A DNA stretch of 64,000 nt from Plantimonas leprariae (GCF_008802405.1 NZ_VZDO01000014.1:1-64000), one strand, 5' to 3'; positions 35,113 through 44,860 are shown, counted from the stretch's first letter. Made by a program: numbers and translations. Notes: generated by a model not told the origin, from the sequence alone.

Positions 35113-35676
35113 ATGTCCGGTTCCTCCGACGAGAAGGCGCGGCTGCGCGGGGAAGCGCTCGCGAGGCGCGACGCGATGCCGGAAACGGCGCGGATCGAGG
35201 CGTCGCTGGAGGTCGCCGAGCGGGTCGTGGACGAACTTTCCTTCGACCCCAGCGCGGTCGTCTCCGGCTTCCTGCCGATCCGCTCCGAGATCGACCCGCG
35301 CCCGCTGATGGCGGCGCTTGCCGATCGCGGCGCGCGCATCTGCGTCCCCGCGATCGTCGAGGACAGGCTCGAATTCCGCGAGCTGGTGCGCGGCGCGCCG
35401 CTCGTCCCGCAGGGCTTCGGCACCTATGCGCCGGGCGAGGGCACCGCCGTCCTCCGTCCGACGCTGATGCTCGTGCCGCTCGCCGCCTTCGATCGGCGGT
35501 GTCACCGCATCGGCTACGGTCGCGGCTACTACGACCGGGCGATCGCGGCCCTTCGCCCGCTCGCGACCGTCGGCCTCGCCTTCGCATGCCTGGAGGTCGC
35601 CGCCGTGCCGGACGAGCCGCACGACGTCGCGCTCGACTTCGTCGTCACCGAATCTGCAATCCACCGAAGCGCATGA
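35113..35676 (+). CDS. 5-formyltetrahydrofolate cyclo-ligase
   Basis: 187 residues from ATG 35113. KARLRGEALARRDAM at the N-terminus, VVSGFLPIRSEIDPRPLM, and the ATP-binding GYGRGYYDR near residue 135 define the MTHFS/YgfA family, which returns 5-formyl-THF to the active folate pool. Its location next to 6S RNA is the proteobacterial norm. The 3' end overlaps the CAP-domain lipoprotein gene by 32 bases on the opposite strand. Confidence 0.92.
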   Translation: MSGSSDEKARLRGEALARRDAMPETARIEASLEVAERVVDELSFDPSAVVSGFLPIRSEIDPRPLMAALADRGARICVPAIVEDRLEFRELVRGAPLVPQGFGTYAPGEGTAVLRPTLMLVPLAAFDRRCHRIGYGRGYYDRAIAALRPLATVGLAFACLEVAAVPDEPHDVALDFVVTESAIHRSA

Positions 35677-36202
35677 CCGGCGAGCCATCGGCCGCGACCA
35701 GCGCGTCGAGGGACCCTACGCGCGGCCGGCCGAAGATCTGCGTCCAATAGATGCGGCCGGTCGTCTTGTCCTTCGCGGCGGCGAAGCCGGCCTCCGTCAT
35801 CTTCGGGTCGAGGAGGTTGCGCCGGTGGCCGGCCGACTTCTCCCAGCCGACCATCGCCTCGTCGAAATCCTTCTGGCCCATCGCGATGTTCTCGGCCGCG
35901 GTCGAAAACTGGTAGCCGTAGCGCTTGATGCGCTGGGGCAGGGGGCCGTCGACATAGTGGTCCATGTCGGCCTTCGCCGCCATCGCCTTCGACTGCGCCT
36001 CGGCCGCCTCGACGAGGCGCGGCTCGGTCGTGAGCGCCCCGAGGCCGTTCGCGGCGCGGAAGGCGTTGACGCTCTTCAGCGCGGTTTCCTGGCTGAACTC
36101 CTCTGGTTCCGTTTCGCGCGGCGGGGTCAGCACCGACACCGCGTTGCATCCTGCCAGCGCCGCGCCGAGCGCCGCGACCGCCACCAACCTTCCGCTTCCC
36201 AT
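35645..36202 (-). CDS. CAP-domain (SCP/PR1-like) lipoprotein
   Basis: 185 residues from ATG 36202. Lipoprotein signal LGAALAGC. The CAP domain shows AFRAANGLGALTTEPRLVEAA, DMDHYVDG (HxxG-like), AENIAMGQKDFDEAMVGWEKSAGHRRNLLDP and YWTQIFGRP, the four CAP signature blocks. Function in bacteria is mostly unknown. Tail-to-tail overlap of 32 coding bases with the cyclo-ligase. Confidence 0.88.
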   Translation of the reverse strand: MGSGRLVAVAALGAALAGCNAVSVLTPPRETEPEEFSQETALKSVNAFRAANGLGALTTEPRLVEAAEAQSKAMAAKADMDHYVDGPLPQRIKRYGYQFSTAAENIAMGQKDFDEAMVGWEKSAGHRRNLLDPKMTEAGFAAAKDKTTGRIYWTQIFGRPRVGSLDALVAADGSPVMRFGGLQIR

Positions 36203-36317
36203 GCCCCTCGCGTCCCCGCTCGCCCGCTCTAGCTCTTGACTGTCGCGCCCGAACCTCCCCCAAGGCTTGGGCCGGACGTGCCACAGCATCGAACTCTGGC
36301 GGAGGCAAGGCGGCGTG

Positions 36318-36935
36318 ATGATCGAGCTCTATACCTGGACGACGCCGAACGGCGAGAAGCCCGTGATCATGCTGGAGGAGATCGGCCTCCCCTACGAGAT
36401 GGCGCTGGTCGACATCTCGACCGGCATCCAGAAGCAGGCGGCCTTCCTCGAGATCAATCCGAACGGACGCATCCCGGCGATCTCCGACGACGGCGAGCGG
36501 GTGTTCGAGTCCGGCGCGATCCTGATCCACCTCGCCGAGAAGACCGGCAAGCTTCTGCCGAAGGACGGGCGCGAGCGGATGGAGGCCTTGTCCTGGACCT
36601 TCTTCCAGGTCGGCGGCACCGGCCCGATGATCGGCCAGCTCCACCATTTCCGCAACGCGCCGGAGAAGATCCCCTACGCGCTGAAGCGCTACGAGGACGA
36701 ATCGCGGCGCCTGCTCGGCGTCTTGGAATCGCGCCTGCAGCGCAACGATTGGCTGTCCGGCGGCGACTACTCGATCGCCGACATCATGAACTTCTCCTGG
36801 GCGCGCTCCGGCCTCGACGCGGTCGACGGCCACGCGACCTTCCCGATGCTGGCGAAATGGGTGGAGCGGATCGGCGAGCGCGACGCGGTCAAGCGGGCGC
36901 TGGCGAAGCTGAAGGCGGCCAAGGCGGACCTCTAG
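36318..36935 (+). CDS. Glutathione S-transferase-like (YfcG/Ure2 type)
   Basis: 205 residues from ATG 36318. Starts IELYTWTTPNGEKPVIMLEE with the Thr/Asn motif used by YfcG-type disulfide-bond oxidoreductases in place of the catalytic Cys/Tyr; INPNGRIPAI and VFESGAILIHLAEK complete the thioredoxin-like domain. Ends one base before the YmdB-type gene, so an operon is likely. Confidence 0.9.
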   Translation: MIELYTWTTPNGEKPVIMLEEIGLPYEMALVDISTGIQKQAAFLEINPNGRIPAISDDGERVFESGAILIHLAEKTGKLLPKDGRERMEALSWTFFQVGGTGPMIGQLHHFRNAPEKIPYALKRYEDESRRLLGVLESRLQRNDWLSGGDYSIADIMNFSWARSGLDAVDGHATFPMLAKWVERIGERDAVKRALAKLKAAKADL

Positions 36936-37760
36936 ATGCGCTTCCTGTTCCTTGGCGACATGGTGGGCCGCTCCGGCCGCGCCGCCGTCTTCGAGCGGCT
37001 GCCCGGCCTCGTTTCCGATCTGAAACTCGACTTCGTCGTGGTGAACGGCGAGAACGCCGCCGGCGGCTTCGGCATCACCGAGGAGATCTTCGCCGAGACC
37101 CTCGATGCCGGCGCCGACGTCGTCACCACCGGCAACCACGTCTGGGACCAGCGCGAGGCGATCGAATTCGCGCCCCGGCAGGAGCGGTTCCTCCGGCCGG
37201 CCAACTTCCCGCCCGGCACGCCGGGCCGCGGCTCGAACCTCTACGAGGCGAGGAACGGCGCACGGGTGCTCGTCGCCAACGTCATGGGGCGTGCCTTCAT
37301 GCATCCGGCCCTCGACGACCCGTTCCGTGCCGCGGCGGCGATCGTCGAAGCCTGTCCCCTCGGCGTCGAGGCCGACGCGGTGGTCTTCGACTTCCACGCC
37401 GAGGCGACCAGCGAGAAGCAGTGCTTCGGGCATTTCCTCGACGGGCGGGTCTCGGTCGTCGTCGGCACCCACACGCACGTCCCGACCGCCGACCAGCAGA
37501 TCCTCGCCCACGGCACCGCCTACCAGTCGGATGCCGGCATGTGTGGCGACTACGATTCCTCGCTCGGCATGGAAAAGGAGGAGCCGCTGAACCGCTTCCT
37601 CACCGCCGTGCCGCGCGGCCGCTTCGAGGCGGCGGGCGGGCCGGCGACGATCTGCGGCCTCGCGGTGGAGATTTCCGACCGCACCGGCCTCGCCGAGAAG
37701 GTCGCGGCGCTGCGGCTCGGACCGCGGCTGGAGGAGGCGCTGCCGGCCTTCTGGAGTTGA
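36936..37760 (+). CDS. TIGR00282/YmdB-family metallophosphoesterase
   Basis: 274 residues. LFLGDMVGRSGR, VVNGENAAGGFGI, TTGNHVWDQRE, VVFDFHAEATSEKQ and VGTHTHVPTADQQIL supply the metal ligands typical of YmdB-type phosphodiesterases (2',3'-cAMP active in Bacillus). In alphaproteobacteria it usually follows cyclo-ligase, as here after two intervening genes. Confidence 0.92.
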   Translation: MRFLFLGDMVGRSGRAAVFERLPGLVSDLKLDFVVVNGENAAGGFGITEEIFAETLDAGADVVTTGNHVWDQREAIEFAPRQERFLRPANFPPGTPGRGSNLYEARNGARVLVANVMGRAFMHPALDDPFRAAAAIVEACPLGVEADAVVFDFHAEATSEKQCFGHFLDGRVSVVVGTHTHVPTADQQILAHGTAYQSDAGMCGDYDSSLGMEKEEPLNRFLTAVPRGRFEAAGGPATICGLAVEISDRTGLAEKVAALRLGPRLEEALPAFWS

Positions 37761-37870
37761 GCGTTGACGCTGCCGTAACGAAATCGTGGGGTCGGAAGGT
37801 TACAGTGTTGTAATCCTGTCCGCCGTCGCCATCTTCGCTCCGCCGTCGAAGTGGCGCGAAGGAGAAGTGC

Positions 37871-38944
37871 GTGGAGCAGGGGGTATCGGGCGCGACCGCG
37901 CAGACGGCGGTCACGGGGCTGGCGTCGGCCGATGCCCTGCCGACCTGGGTCTGGCTGGCGACGATCGGGGCCATCGCGGCGATCTTCGTCTTCGACTTCT
38001 TCACCCACGTGCGTAAACCCCACGAGCCGAGCTTCAAGGAATCGGCGATCTGGTCGACCTTCTACGTCGCCATCGCGCTCGTCTTCGGCGTCGGCGTCTG
38101 GTATTTCTGGGACCGCGAGCACGGCGTCGAGTACTTTGCCGGCTTCATCACCGAGAAGTCGCTGTCGGTCGACAACCTCTTCGTCTTCGTGATCATCATG
38201 AAGAGCTTCCAGGTGCCGCGCGAGTACCAGCAGCGCGCGCTGCTGGTCGGCATCGTGATGGCGCTGGTGATGCGCGGCATCTTCATCGCGCTCGGCGCGG
38301 CGGCCATCGAGCGCTTCTCCTGGGTGTTCTACCTGTTCGGCATCTTCCTGATCTGGACCGCCTGGAAACTCGCGGCGGAAAGCCTGGCGCACGGCGCGAA
38401 GTCGACCGACGACGCCTACGAGCCGAACGGCATCGTGAAGTGGTTCCAGGGCCACCTGCCGACCACCGACAAGTTCCACGGCGCCGCCTTCAGCGTGGTC
38501 GAGAACGGCAAGCGCTTCTTCACGCCGATGGCGATCGTCATCGTCGCGCTCGGCATGACCGACCTCCTGTTCGCGCTGGACTCGATCCCGGCGATCTACG
38601 GACTGACGGACGCGCCGTATATCGTGTTCACCGCCAACGCCTTCGCGCTGCTCGGCCTCCTGCAGCTCTACTTCCTGCTCGGCGGGCTGCTCGACCGGCT
38701 GGTCTATCTCGGCATCGGCCTGTCGCTGATCCTCGCCTTCATCGGCGTGAAGCTGATCGTCCATGCGGTCGAGGCGAACACGCTGCCGTTCCTCAACGGC
38801 GGCCAGCCGATCGCCGTGCCGGGCTGGCTGCACATCGACACGACGACCTCGCTTGGCATCATCGTCGGCATCCTCGCGATCACCACGGTCGCGAGCCTCT
38901 TGAAGAGCCGGTCGTCGGCCGAGCCGGCGAAGGAAACGCGCTGA
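37871..38944 (+). CDS. TerC-family membrane protein (Alx-like)
   Basis: 357 residues from GTG 37871. Around nine membrane helices; SLSVDNLFVFVIIM and ALGMTDLLFALDSIPAIYGL are the two TerC repeats with conserved acidic residues. Family members are linked to Mn2+ export or alkaline/tellurite response. I looked for a manganese riboswitch in the 110-base leader and saw none. Confidence 0.9.
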   Translation: MEQGVSGATAQTAVTGLASADALPTWVWLATIGAIAAIFVFDFFTHVRKPHEPSFKESAIWSTFYVAIALVFGVGVWYFWDREHGVEYFAGFITEKSLSVDNLFVFVIIMKSFQVPREYQQRALLVGIVMALVMRGIFIALGAAAIERFSWVFYLFGIFLIWTAWKLAAESLAHGAKSTDDAYEPNGIVKWFQGHLPTTDKFHGAAFSVVENGKRFFTPMAIVIVALGMTDLLFALDSIPAIYGLTDAPYIVFTANAFALLGLLQLYFLLGGLLDRLVYLGIGLSLILAFIGVKLIVHAVEANTLPFLNGGQPIAVPGWLHIDTTTSLGIIVGILAITTVASLLKSRSSAEPAKETR

Positions 38945-38961
38945 GGCGAGCCGGCGGGGGC

Positions 38962-39777
38962 TCACACCCCGTCGAGGAGGATCACGGTCGGGCGTTTCGG
39001 CAGGCTTTTCGGCGACAGCGTCAGCGTCGGCCCGGCGATCCGCTCAACCGCGAAGTCCGGCAGTCGCCCGAGGAACTCGTCCATCCGGCCGCGGAAATTG
39101 TGCATCGGCAGAACGACGCGCGACTGCAGCCGCTCGACCATCGCCGCCATCGAGCCCTGGCTCATCGTGTAGCCGCCGTCCACCGGCACCATCACCACGT
39201 CGAGCCGGCCGATCGCGGCGAACTGCGCGTCGGTCAGCTCGAAATGCAGGTGTCCGAGATGGCCGATGCAGAGGCCCGCCGTCTCGAACACGAAGATCGA
39301 GTTGCCGTCCTTCTCCACCCCGCCGCCCCAGTTGCGGATGTCGCTCGGGACGTTGCGCACGAGCACGTCGTCAACGGAAAGGTTGTGGTGCGCCGCGCCG
39401 CCGGCGGGGTTCCAGCCGCGCAGGACGTATTCGATCCCCGGATCCGGATGGTTCGTATAGTGCGTCGAATGCGCCTTGTTCATCGTCGCGATGCGCGGAA
39501 CCGTGTCGCCGGAAAAACCGGAATAGTCGGTCGCGATCGTCACGCCGGCCGGGCTGCGGATCAGGTAGGTCGAATGCTGGACGAAGGTGATCGCCACCTC
39601 GCCGGCATCCCGCGCGGCGAGCCAGGTCGGCGGCTCGACTTCGAGCGAAGCGAAGGTCGCCTTCGGGATCGCCTCGGCGATCGCCTGGCAGGTGGAAGGC
39701 TGCGCATCCTGCGCGCGCGCCGAAAGGCTCCAGAGCGAAAGAAGGGCGGCGGCGAGGAAAGCGAAGCGGCGCGGCAT
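38962..39777 (-). CDS. Secreted MBL-fold metallohydrolase
   Basis: 271 residues with a cleavable signal (ALLSLWSLSARAQ). Residues FVQHSTYLIRSPAGVTIATDYSG, THYTNHPDPGIEYVL, GHLGHLHFELT and MHNFRGRMDEF resemble the beta-lactamase-like YtkL/UlaG group with a modified HxHxDH motif, so metal binding is probable but the activity is uncertain. It converges with terC. Confidence 0.78.
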   Translation of the reverse strand: MPRRFAFLAAALLSLWSLSARAQDAQPSTCQAIAEAIPKATFASLEVEPPTWLAARDAGEVAITFVQHSTYLIRSPAGVTIATDYSGFSGDTVPRIATMNKAHSTHYTNHPDPGIEYVLRGWNPAGGAAHHNLSVDDVLVRNVPSDIRNWGGGVEKDGNSIFVFETAGLCIGHLGHLHFELTDAQFAAIGRLDVVMVPVDGGYTMSQGSMAAMVERLQSRVVLPMHNFRGRMDEFLGRLPDFAVERIAGPTLTLSPKSLPKRPTVILLDGV

Positions 39778-39947
39778 CGGGCGGTCTCCGGGCGAGGCGG
39801 GCGCGTTCGAGGCTAAAGCGGCCTAGGCCGATCCCCCGCATCATTTTCCCGGCATCGCTCGCGGCTCGGCACGGTTCTGGACGGCGCGGCGGCGATTTTT
39901 TATAGGAGCGGCACTTCCGGAAAGACGTTTCGATCCAAGGGTGCCTC

Positions 39948-40697
39948 ATGGCCGGCCATTCGCAGTTCAAGAACATCATGCACCGCAAGGGCCGGCAGGA
40001 CGCGGTGCGCTCGAAGCTGTTCTCGAAGCTCGCCCGCGAGATCACGGTCGCGGCGAAGACCGGCATGCCGGACCCGAACATGAACCCGCGCCTGCGCCTC
40101 GCGGTGAACAACGCCAAGGCCGAGTCGATGCCGAAGGACAACATCGACCGCGCCATCAAGAAGGCGCTCGGCGGCGATACCGAGAACTACGACGAGGTGC
40201 GCTACGAGGGCTACGGCCCGGGCGGGGTCGCGGTCATCGTCGAGGCCCTGACCGACAACCGCAACCGCACCGCATCGAACGTCCGCTCCTACTTCACCAA
40301 GGCCGGTGGCGCGCTCGGCGAGTCCGGCTCGGTGTCGTTCATGTTCGACCGGGTCGGCGAGATCGTCTATTCGGCCAAGGCTGGCGACGCGGACAAGGTG
40401 ATGGAGGCCGCGATCGAGGCGGGCGCCGACGACGTCGCCTCGGACGAGGACGGCCACCGCATCACCACCGCCTTCGGCGATATCGGCGAGGTCTCGGCGG
40501 CGCTGGAAGGGCTGCTCGGGCCGGCGGACAGCGTCAAGTCGGTCTGGCGACCGCAGACCGGCACGCCGGTCGACGAAGAGAAGGCGCAGACCATCCTGAA
40601 GCTCATCGACAGCCTCGACGAGGACGACGACGTGCAGAACGTCTACGCCAACTTCGAGATCGACGAGGCGACGATGGCCAAACTCTCCGCGGCCTGA
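39948..40697 (+). CDS. YebC/PmpR-family protein
   Basis: 249 residues starting [17 protein letters not shown], with [23 protein letters not shown] in the middle; universally conserved family. Often annotated as a transcription regulator; recent work on family members points to relief of ribosome stalling. Location upstream of the ruv cluster is common in proteobacteria; here a serine hydrolase gene on the other strand intervenes. Confidence 0.93.
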   Translation: MAGHSQFKNIMHRKGRQDAVRSKLFSKLAREITVAAKTGMPDPNMNPRLRLAVNNAKAESMPKDNIDRAIKKALGGDTENYDEVRYEGYGPGGVAVIVEALTDNRNRTASNVRSYFTKAGGALGESGSVSFMFDRVGEIVYSAKAGDADKVMEAAIEAGADDVASDEDGHRITTAFGDIGEVSAALEGLLGPADSVKSVWRPQTGTPVDEEKAQTILKLIDSLDEDDDVQNVYANFEIDEATMAKLSAA

Positions 40698-40709
40698 TCC
40701 ACACCCGTC

Positions 40710-41783
40710 TCAGCCGGCTGGGTCGGCCGGCGCTCCTGTTGCGGCCGGGACGGGAGCGGGAACGGGCCTGCCTGCCGTTTCGCCGATGATCTCGGCCACG
40801 ATTCCGTGCAGCGCTTCCTTGTAGCCGGTGCGGGCAGACGGCGCGCCGTCGTCGGAGGTCATCGCGATCGTGAGGCCGAGGTCCGGCACGACGTAGATCA
40901 TCTGCCCGCCGTATCCCCAGCCGTAATGCACGTCGTGGCCCTCGAGCCGCAGGCCGAACCAGCCGTAGCCGTAGTCGTCGCCGCTCCAGCGTGTCGTCGT
41001 GCGCTTTACGAAGGATTCGCGCACCCAGGCTTCCGGCACGACCTGCCGACCGTCCGGCGTCCGGCCGCCGTTGCGGTAGAGCTCGCCGAACCGGAAAAGC
41101 GAGCGGGGCGTCATCGCCATCTGGTTGCCGCCGAGATAGATGCCTTGCGGATCGCGCTCCCAGGCCGCGATCTCGATGCCGGCGTCCCCAAGCCATTCCC
41201 GCGCGAGCTGCAGCGTCGACCGGCCCGACGCCTTCGTCAGAATGGCGGAGAGGAGATGCGAGGAGCCGGTGGAATAGAGCATCTCCGCTCCCGGCTCGGC
41301 GACGAACGGCCGGGCGAGGGCGGCGCGCACCCAGTCGCGCGACGAGATCCAGGCGCCGTAGTTCGGCCCCGACGTGCGCTCCAGCCCCGCCTGCATCGAC
41401 AGGAGGTTGCCGACCGTGATCTTCGCGAGGCGCGGATCCGGGTTCGGCGGCAGCTTACCCGCGAGAAGCGGCGCGACCGGCTGGTCGACGCCTTCCAGCA
41501 CGCCCTTGTCGATCGCGATGCCGACGAGCGCCGAAACCACCGACTTCGACGCCGACTTGACGTTGGTCGGGCGGCCCGGCGAGCCGCCACGAAAGCCTTC
41601 CTCCACGACGACCGCGCCGTCCCGCCCGACGATCAGCGTCCGCAACGGCTGGAGGTCTCGTGCCCGCTCGACCACCGCCGCGAACGGTCGCGGCTCGTCG
41701 GGAGAGGACCGATCCTGCGCGTGTGCCGGAACGCAAGCGAGAACCCCGGCGACGATGATGGGCAGCAACGAAAGTTTGCTCAT
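40710..41783 (-). CDS. Secreted class C beta-lactamase-like serine hydrolase
   Basis: 357 residues with signal peptide (LPIIVAGVLACVPAHA). Nucleophile motif SASK (in NVKSASKSVVS), YSTGSSHLL as the Tyr-x-Ser/Asn element, and YGWGYGGQMIYVVP near the C-terminus in place of the KTG box. This matches the AmpC-like esterase/DD-peptidase superfamily rather than a true beta-lactamase. It separates yebC from ruvC. Confidence 0.88.
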   Translation of the reverse strand: MSKLSLLPIIVAGVLACVPAHAQDRSSPDEPRPFAAVVERARDLQPLRTLIVGRDGAVVVEEGFRGGSPGRPTNVKSASKSVVSALVGIAIDKGVLEGVDQPVAPLLAGKLPPNPDPRLAKITVGNLLSMQAGLERTSGPNYGAWISSRDWVRAALARPFVAEPGAEMLYSTGSSHLLSAILTKASGRSTLQLAREWLGDAGIEIAAWERDPQGIYLGGNQMAMTPRSLFRFGELYRNGGRTPDGRQVVPEAWVRESFVKRTTTRWSGDDYGYGWFGLRLEGHDVHYGWGYGGQMIYVVPDLGLTIAMTSDDGAPSARTGYKEALHGIVAEIIGETAGRPVPAPVPAATGAPADPAG

Positions 41784-41936
41784 CCGGCGAAGTTAGTTCG
41801 CCCGCCCATCCTCGCCGAGCCGCCTCATGCGGTTGTGACCCCGGTGCGAGCATTCGGCTAATTTCACTCTATGTTTCACTTTTGTTCACTTTCCGTCTGC
41901 ATCGTCCTCTGCGATTTGAGAGGAAGGCTGCAAGAC

Positions 41937-42452
41937 ATGCTGGCGGAGGCTCCCATTCGCGTCATCGGTATTGATCCGGGTCTCCGCCGTACCGGCTGGG
42001 GCGTGGTGGAGACCTCCGGCAATTCGCTCCGCTTCGTGGCGAGCGGCACGGTCACGTCGGACGCGGCGAACGATCTCGCGACGCGGCTGAAGGAACTCCA
42101 CGACGGCCTGACCCGCATAATCCGGGCCTACGAGCCCGACGAGGCGGCGGTGGAGCAGACCTTCGTCAACAAGGATGCCGTGGCGACGCTGAAGCTCGGC
42201 CAGGCGCGCGGCATCGCCATGCTGGTGCCTTCGCTCGCGGGCCTCCCCGTCGCCGAATACGCGCCGAACGCGGTGAAGAAGGCGGTGATCGGCGTCGGCC
42301 ACGGCGAGAAGCAGCAGATCCACCTGATGGTGAAGGTGCTGATGCCGAAGGCGACCTTTGACACCGACGATGCGGCCGACGCGCTGGCGATCGCCATCTG
42401 CCACACGCATCACCGCCAGTCGGCCGCCGCGAGACTCGCCTTCGCGGGCTGA
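41937..42452 (+). CDS. ruvC: Holliday junction endonuclease RuvC
   Basis: 171 residues from ATG 41937 (GAGAGGAAGG upstream; the open frame to 41871 is not needed). Acidic catalytic residues: Asp in [14 protein letters not shown], Glu in [10 protein letters not shown], and the pair in [13 protein letters not shown]. It resolves Holliday junctions with RuvAB. Normally ruvA follows at once; here a toxin-antitoxin pair intervenes. Confidence 0.95.
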   Translation: MLAEAPIRVIGIDPGLRRTGWGVVETSGNSLRFVASGTVTSDAANDLATRLKELHDGLTRIIRAYEPDEAAVEQTFVNKDAVATLKLGQARGIAMLVPSLAGLPVAEYAPNAVKKAVIGVGHGEKQQIHLMVKVLMPKATFDTDDAADALAIAICHTHHRQSAAARLAFAG

Positions 42453-42483
42453 CGTTCTTGCAATGTTCCTCGCCGGATGCTAG

Positions 42484-42504
42484 GTAATACCGACATGGTA
42501 TTAC
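42484..42504. promoter_or_regulatory. Palindromic operator before the AbrB/VapC pair
   Basis: GTAATACC-GACAT-GGTATTAC is a perfect 8-bp inverted repeat ending 13 bases before the antitoxin ATG. It lies between ruvC and the antitoxin. A weak -35-like TTGCAA is at 42458-42463. Confidence 0.7.
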
Positions 42505-42517
42505 TAAAGGTCCGTAC

Positions 42518-42787
42518 ATGAGGCTGACCGAGAAGAGCCAAGTGACGATTCCCAAGCCCATCAGGGACCGTCTCGGCATCGGGCCGGGAAGCGAGATCGA
42601 TTTCCTGGACCGGGGCGACTTCGTCGAAGTGGTGCGGAAGGCGGAGGACGAGACGCCGGCCGACCGTCGGCGACGCCTCGAAGCGCATCTTCGCGCCATG
42701 GCCGGAACCCTCGATCTCGGGGGAATGACGACCGACGAGTACATGGAAGAAATCCGAGGACCGCGTGACGATCTCGATCCTCGTTGA
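42518..42787 (+). CDS. AbrB/SpoVT-type antitoxin
   Basis: 89 residues. RLTEKSQVTIPKPIRDRLGIGPGSEIDFL is the swapped-hairpin AbrB DNA-binding domain, and the C-terminal tail ([15 protein letters not shown]) matches VapB-like toxin-binding tails. An 8-bp palindrome in front fits autorepression. It overlaps the toxin start by 23 bases. Confidence 0.92.
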   Translation: MRLTEKSQVTIPKPIRDRLGIGPGSEIDFLDRGDFVEVVRKAEDETPADRRRRLEAHLRAMAGTLDLGGMTTDEYMEEIRGPRDDLDPR

Positions 42788-43190
42788 CACCAACATTCTC
42801 ATCGATCTCGTCGCCGTGAAGGCCGAGCCGGCGCATCGCGAATGGTCTTCCCGCCTGCTTCTCGATTCGGCCGAGGCCGGGCGCCTTGTCGTCAACACGG
42901 TCGTCTGGGCCGAGGCGACACAGGACTATCGGGACGAAGCGAGGTTACGCACGGTTCTCTCGCCGCTCGCCATCGCGGAGGAAGACCTCCCGTTCGCCGC
43001 CGCCTTTCCGGCCGGGCAGGCGTATCGCCTCTACCGCGAGCGTGAAGGCAAGCGCGACCGGACCCTGCCGGACTTTCTGATCGGAGCGCACGCGCTCGTC
43101 GCCGGGCATCGCCTGTTGACGAGGGACGGCCGACGCTATCGCACCTACTTCCCGGCGCTCGACGTCATCGACCCGGAGTCCCACCCGTGA
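42765..43190 (+). CDS. PIN-domain toxin (VapC-type), overlaps ruvA
   Basis: 141 residues from GTG 42765. Acidic PIN residues: [13 protein letters not shown] (Asp), [10 protein letters not shown] (Glu), and [27 protein letters not shown] (Asp pair). All active-site positions are kept, so it appears functional. Its stop TGA (43188-43190) overlaps the ruvA GTG (43187), giving four-base translational coupling to ruvA. Confidence 0.93.
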   Translation: MTISILVDTNILIDLVAVKAEPAHREWSSRLLLDSAEAGRLVVNTVVWAEATQDYRDEARLRTVLSPLAIAEEDLPFAAAFPAGQAYRLYREREGKRDRTLPDFLIGAHALVAGHRLLTRDGRRYRTYFPALDVIDPESHP

Positions 43191-43801
43191 TCGGCAAGCT
43201 GAAGGGCGTCGTCGACGAGATCGCCGAGGACCACGTCGTGATCGACGTCGGCGGCGTCGGCTACGTCGCGTTCTGCGGCGCGCGGACGCTCCGCAACCTG
43301 CCGGCGGCGGGCGAGGCGACGGTGCTATTCATCGAGACGTTCCTACGCGAGGACATGCTGCGGCTCTACGGCTTCGGCTCGGAGGTCGAGCGCGGCTGGT
43401 TCCGCCTGCTCCAGAACGTGCAAGGCGTCGGGGCGCGCCTCGCGCTCGCCGTGCTCGGCACCCTGTCGCCGGCGGAACTCGCCAACGCCGTCTCGCTGCA
43501 GGACCGCGCGATGGTGTCGCGCGCGCCGGGCGTCGGCCCGAAGGTCGCGGCCCGCATCGTGACCGAGCTGAAGGACAAGATCCCGGCGCTGGCCGGCGGC
43601 ATCGACCTGCCCGCCGCCGCCCTCGCGCCCGCCGCGGGCGGCGCCTCGACGCCGGTGACGGACGCGATCTCGGCGCTCAGCAACCTCGGCTACCCGCGCG
43701 AGCAAGCGGCTTCCGCCGTCGCGGTGGCGGTGAAGGATGCGGGCGAGGATGCCGCGTCCCCGACGCTGATCCGCCTCGCGCTGAAGGCCCTCAGCCGGTA
43801 A
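43187..43801 (+). CDS. ruvA: Holliday junction DNA helicase subunit RuvA
   Basis: 204 residues from GTG 43187. Domain [25 protein letters not shown] (OB fold), two helix-hairpin-helix motifs ([37 protein letters not shown]), and the C-terminal domain III that binds RuvB ([14 protein letters not shown]). Start position is fixed by the overlap with the upstream toxin gene; there is no independent spacer. Confidence 0.95.
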   Translation: MIGKLKGVVDEIAEDHVVIDVGGVGYVAFCGARTLRNLPAAGEATVLFIETFLREDMLRLYGFGSEVERGWFRLLQNVQGVGARLALAVLGTLSPAELANAVSLQDRAMVSRAPGVGPKVAARIVTELKDKIPALAGGIDLPAAALAPAAGGASTPVTDAISALSNLGYPREQAASAVAVAVKDAGEDAASPTLIRLALKALSR

Positions 43802-43813
43802 GGACGACGCGCC

Positions 43814-44860
43814 ATGAGCCAGTCACCTCGTCTTCTGACGCCGGAAAAGCGCGGCGAGGACGCCGCCGACGCGACGCTCCGGCCGCAGCGGCTCGACGAG
43901 TTCGTCGGACAGGCGGCGGCGCGCGCCAACCTGAAGGTCTTCGTCGACGCGGCCCGCAACCGCGGCGAGGCGCTCGACCACACGCTGTTCGTCGGGCCGC
44001 CCGGCCTCGGCAAGACGACGCTGGCGCAGATCATGGCGAAGGAGCTCGGGGTCAACTTCCGCTCGACCTCCGGCCCGGTGATCGCCAAGGCCGGCGACCT
44101 CGCGGCGCTCCTGACCAACCTCGAGGAACGCGACGTCCTGTTCATCGACGAGATCCACCGCCTCTCGCCCGCGGTGGAGGAGATCCTCTATCCCGCGATG
44201 GAGGACTTCCAGCTCGACCTGATCATCGGCGAGGGCCCGGCGGCGCGCTCGGTGAAGATCGACCTCGCGAAATTCACGCTCGTCGCCGCGACGACCCGGC
44301 TCGGCCTCCTGACGACGCCGCTCCGCGACCGCTTCGGCATTCCGGTGCGGCTGAACTTCTATACGGTCGAGGAACTGGAATCGATCGTTCGGCGCGGCGC
44401 ACGGATCATGGGCCTCGGCCTCGCCGAGGACGGCGCGCGCGAGATCGCCAAGCGCGCCCGGGGCACCCCGCGCATCGCCGGCCGGCTCTTGCGGCGCGTG
44501 CGCGACTTCGCCGATGTCGCCGGGGTGGAGGTCGTCGACCGCGAGATCGCCGACCGGGCGCTGACGCGGCTCGAAGTCGACAAGGCCGGGCTCGACCAGC
44601 TCGACCGGCGCTATCTCGATCTCATCGCGCTGAACTTCGGCGGCGGCCCGGTCGGCATCGAGACGATCGCGGCGGCGCTGTCCGAGCCGCGCGACGCGAT
44701 CGAGGACATCGTCGAGCCCTATCTCCTGCAGCAGGGCTTCCTGCAGCGGACCCCCCGCGGCCGCGTGCTCACCGCCCACGCCTTCCGCCACCTCGGCCTT
44801 GCCGTGCCCGGCGGCTGGCAGGGGGCGCAAGGGTCGTTCTTCCCCGGCGACGATGAGTGA
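43814..44860 (+). CDS. ruvB: Holliday junction DNA helicase motor RuvB
   Basis: 348 residues, AAA+ family. [11 protein letters not shown], Walker [14 protein letters not shown], Walker [13 protein letters not shown], sensor [19 protein letters not shown], arginine finger [11 protein letters not shown]. Drives branch migration with RuvA. The ybgC start overlaps its end by eight bases. Confidence 0.97.
   Translation: MSQSPRLLTPEKRGEDAADATLRPQRLDEFVGQAAARANLKVFVDAARNRGEALDHTLFVGPPGLGKTTLAQIMAKELGVNFRSTSGPVIAKAGDLAALLTNLEERDVLFIDEIHRLSPAVEEILYPAMEDFQLDLIIGEGPAARSVKIDLAKFTLVAATTRLGLLTTPLRDRFGIPVRLNFYTVEELESIVRRGARIMGLGLAEDGAREIAKRARGTPRIAGRLLRRVRDFADVAGVEVVDREIADRALTRLEVDKAGLDQLDRRYLDLIALNFGGGPVGIETIAAALSEPRDAIEDIVEPYLLQQGFLQRTPRGRVLTAHAFRHLGLAVPGGWQGAQGSFFPGDDE

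Noticed and set aside
35529-37511. A 660-codon antisense frame over the GST and YmdB-type genes
   Set aside because: No domain signature and strong Arg/Gly bias; sense genes are well supported.
37761-37870. A manganese (yybP-ykoY) riboswitch upstream of terC
   Set aside because: The leader is only about 110 bases and I could not find the conserved internal loops.
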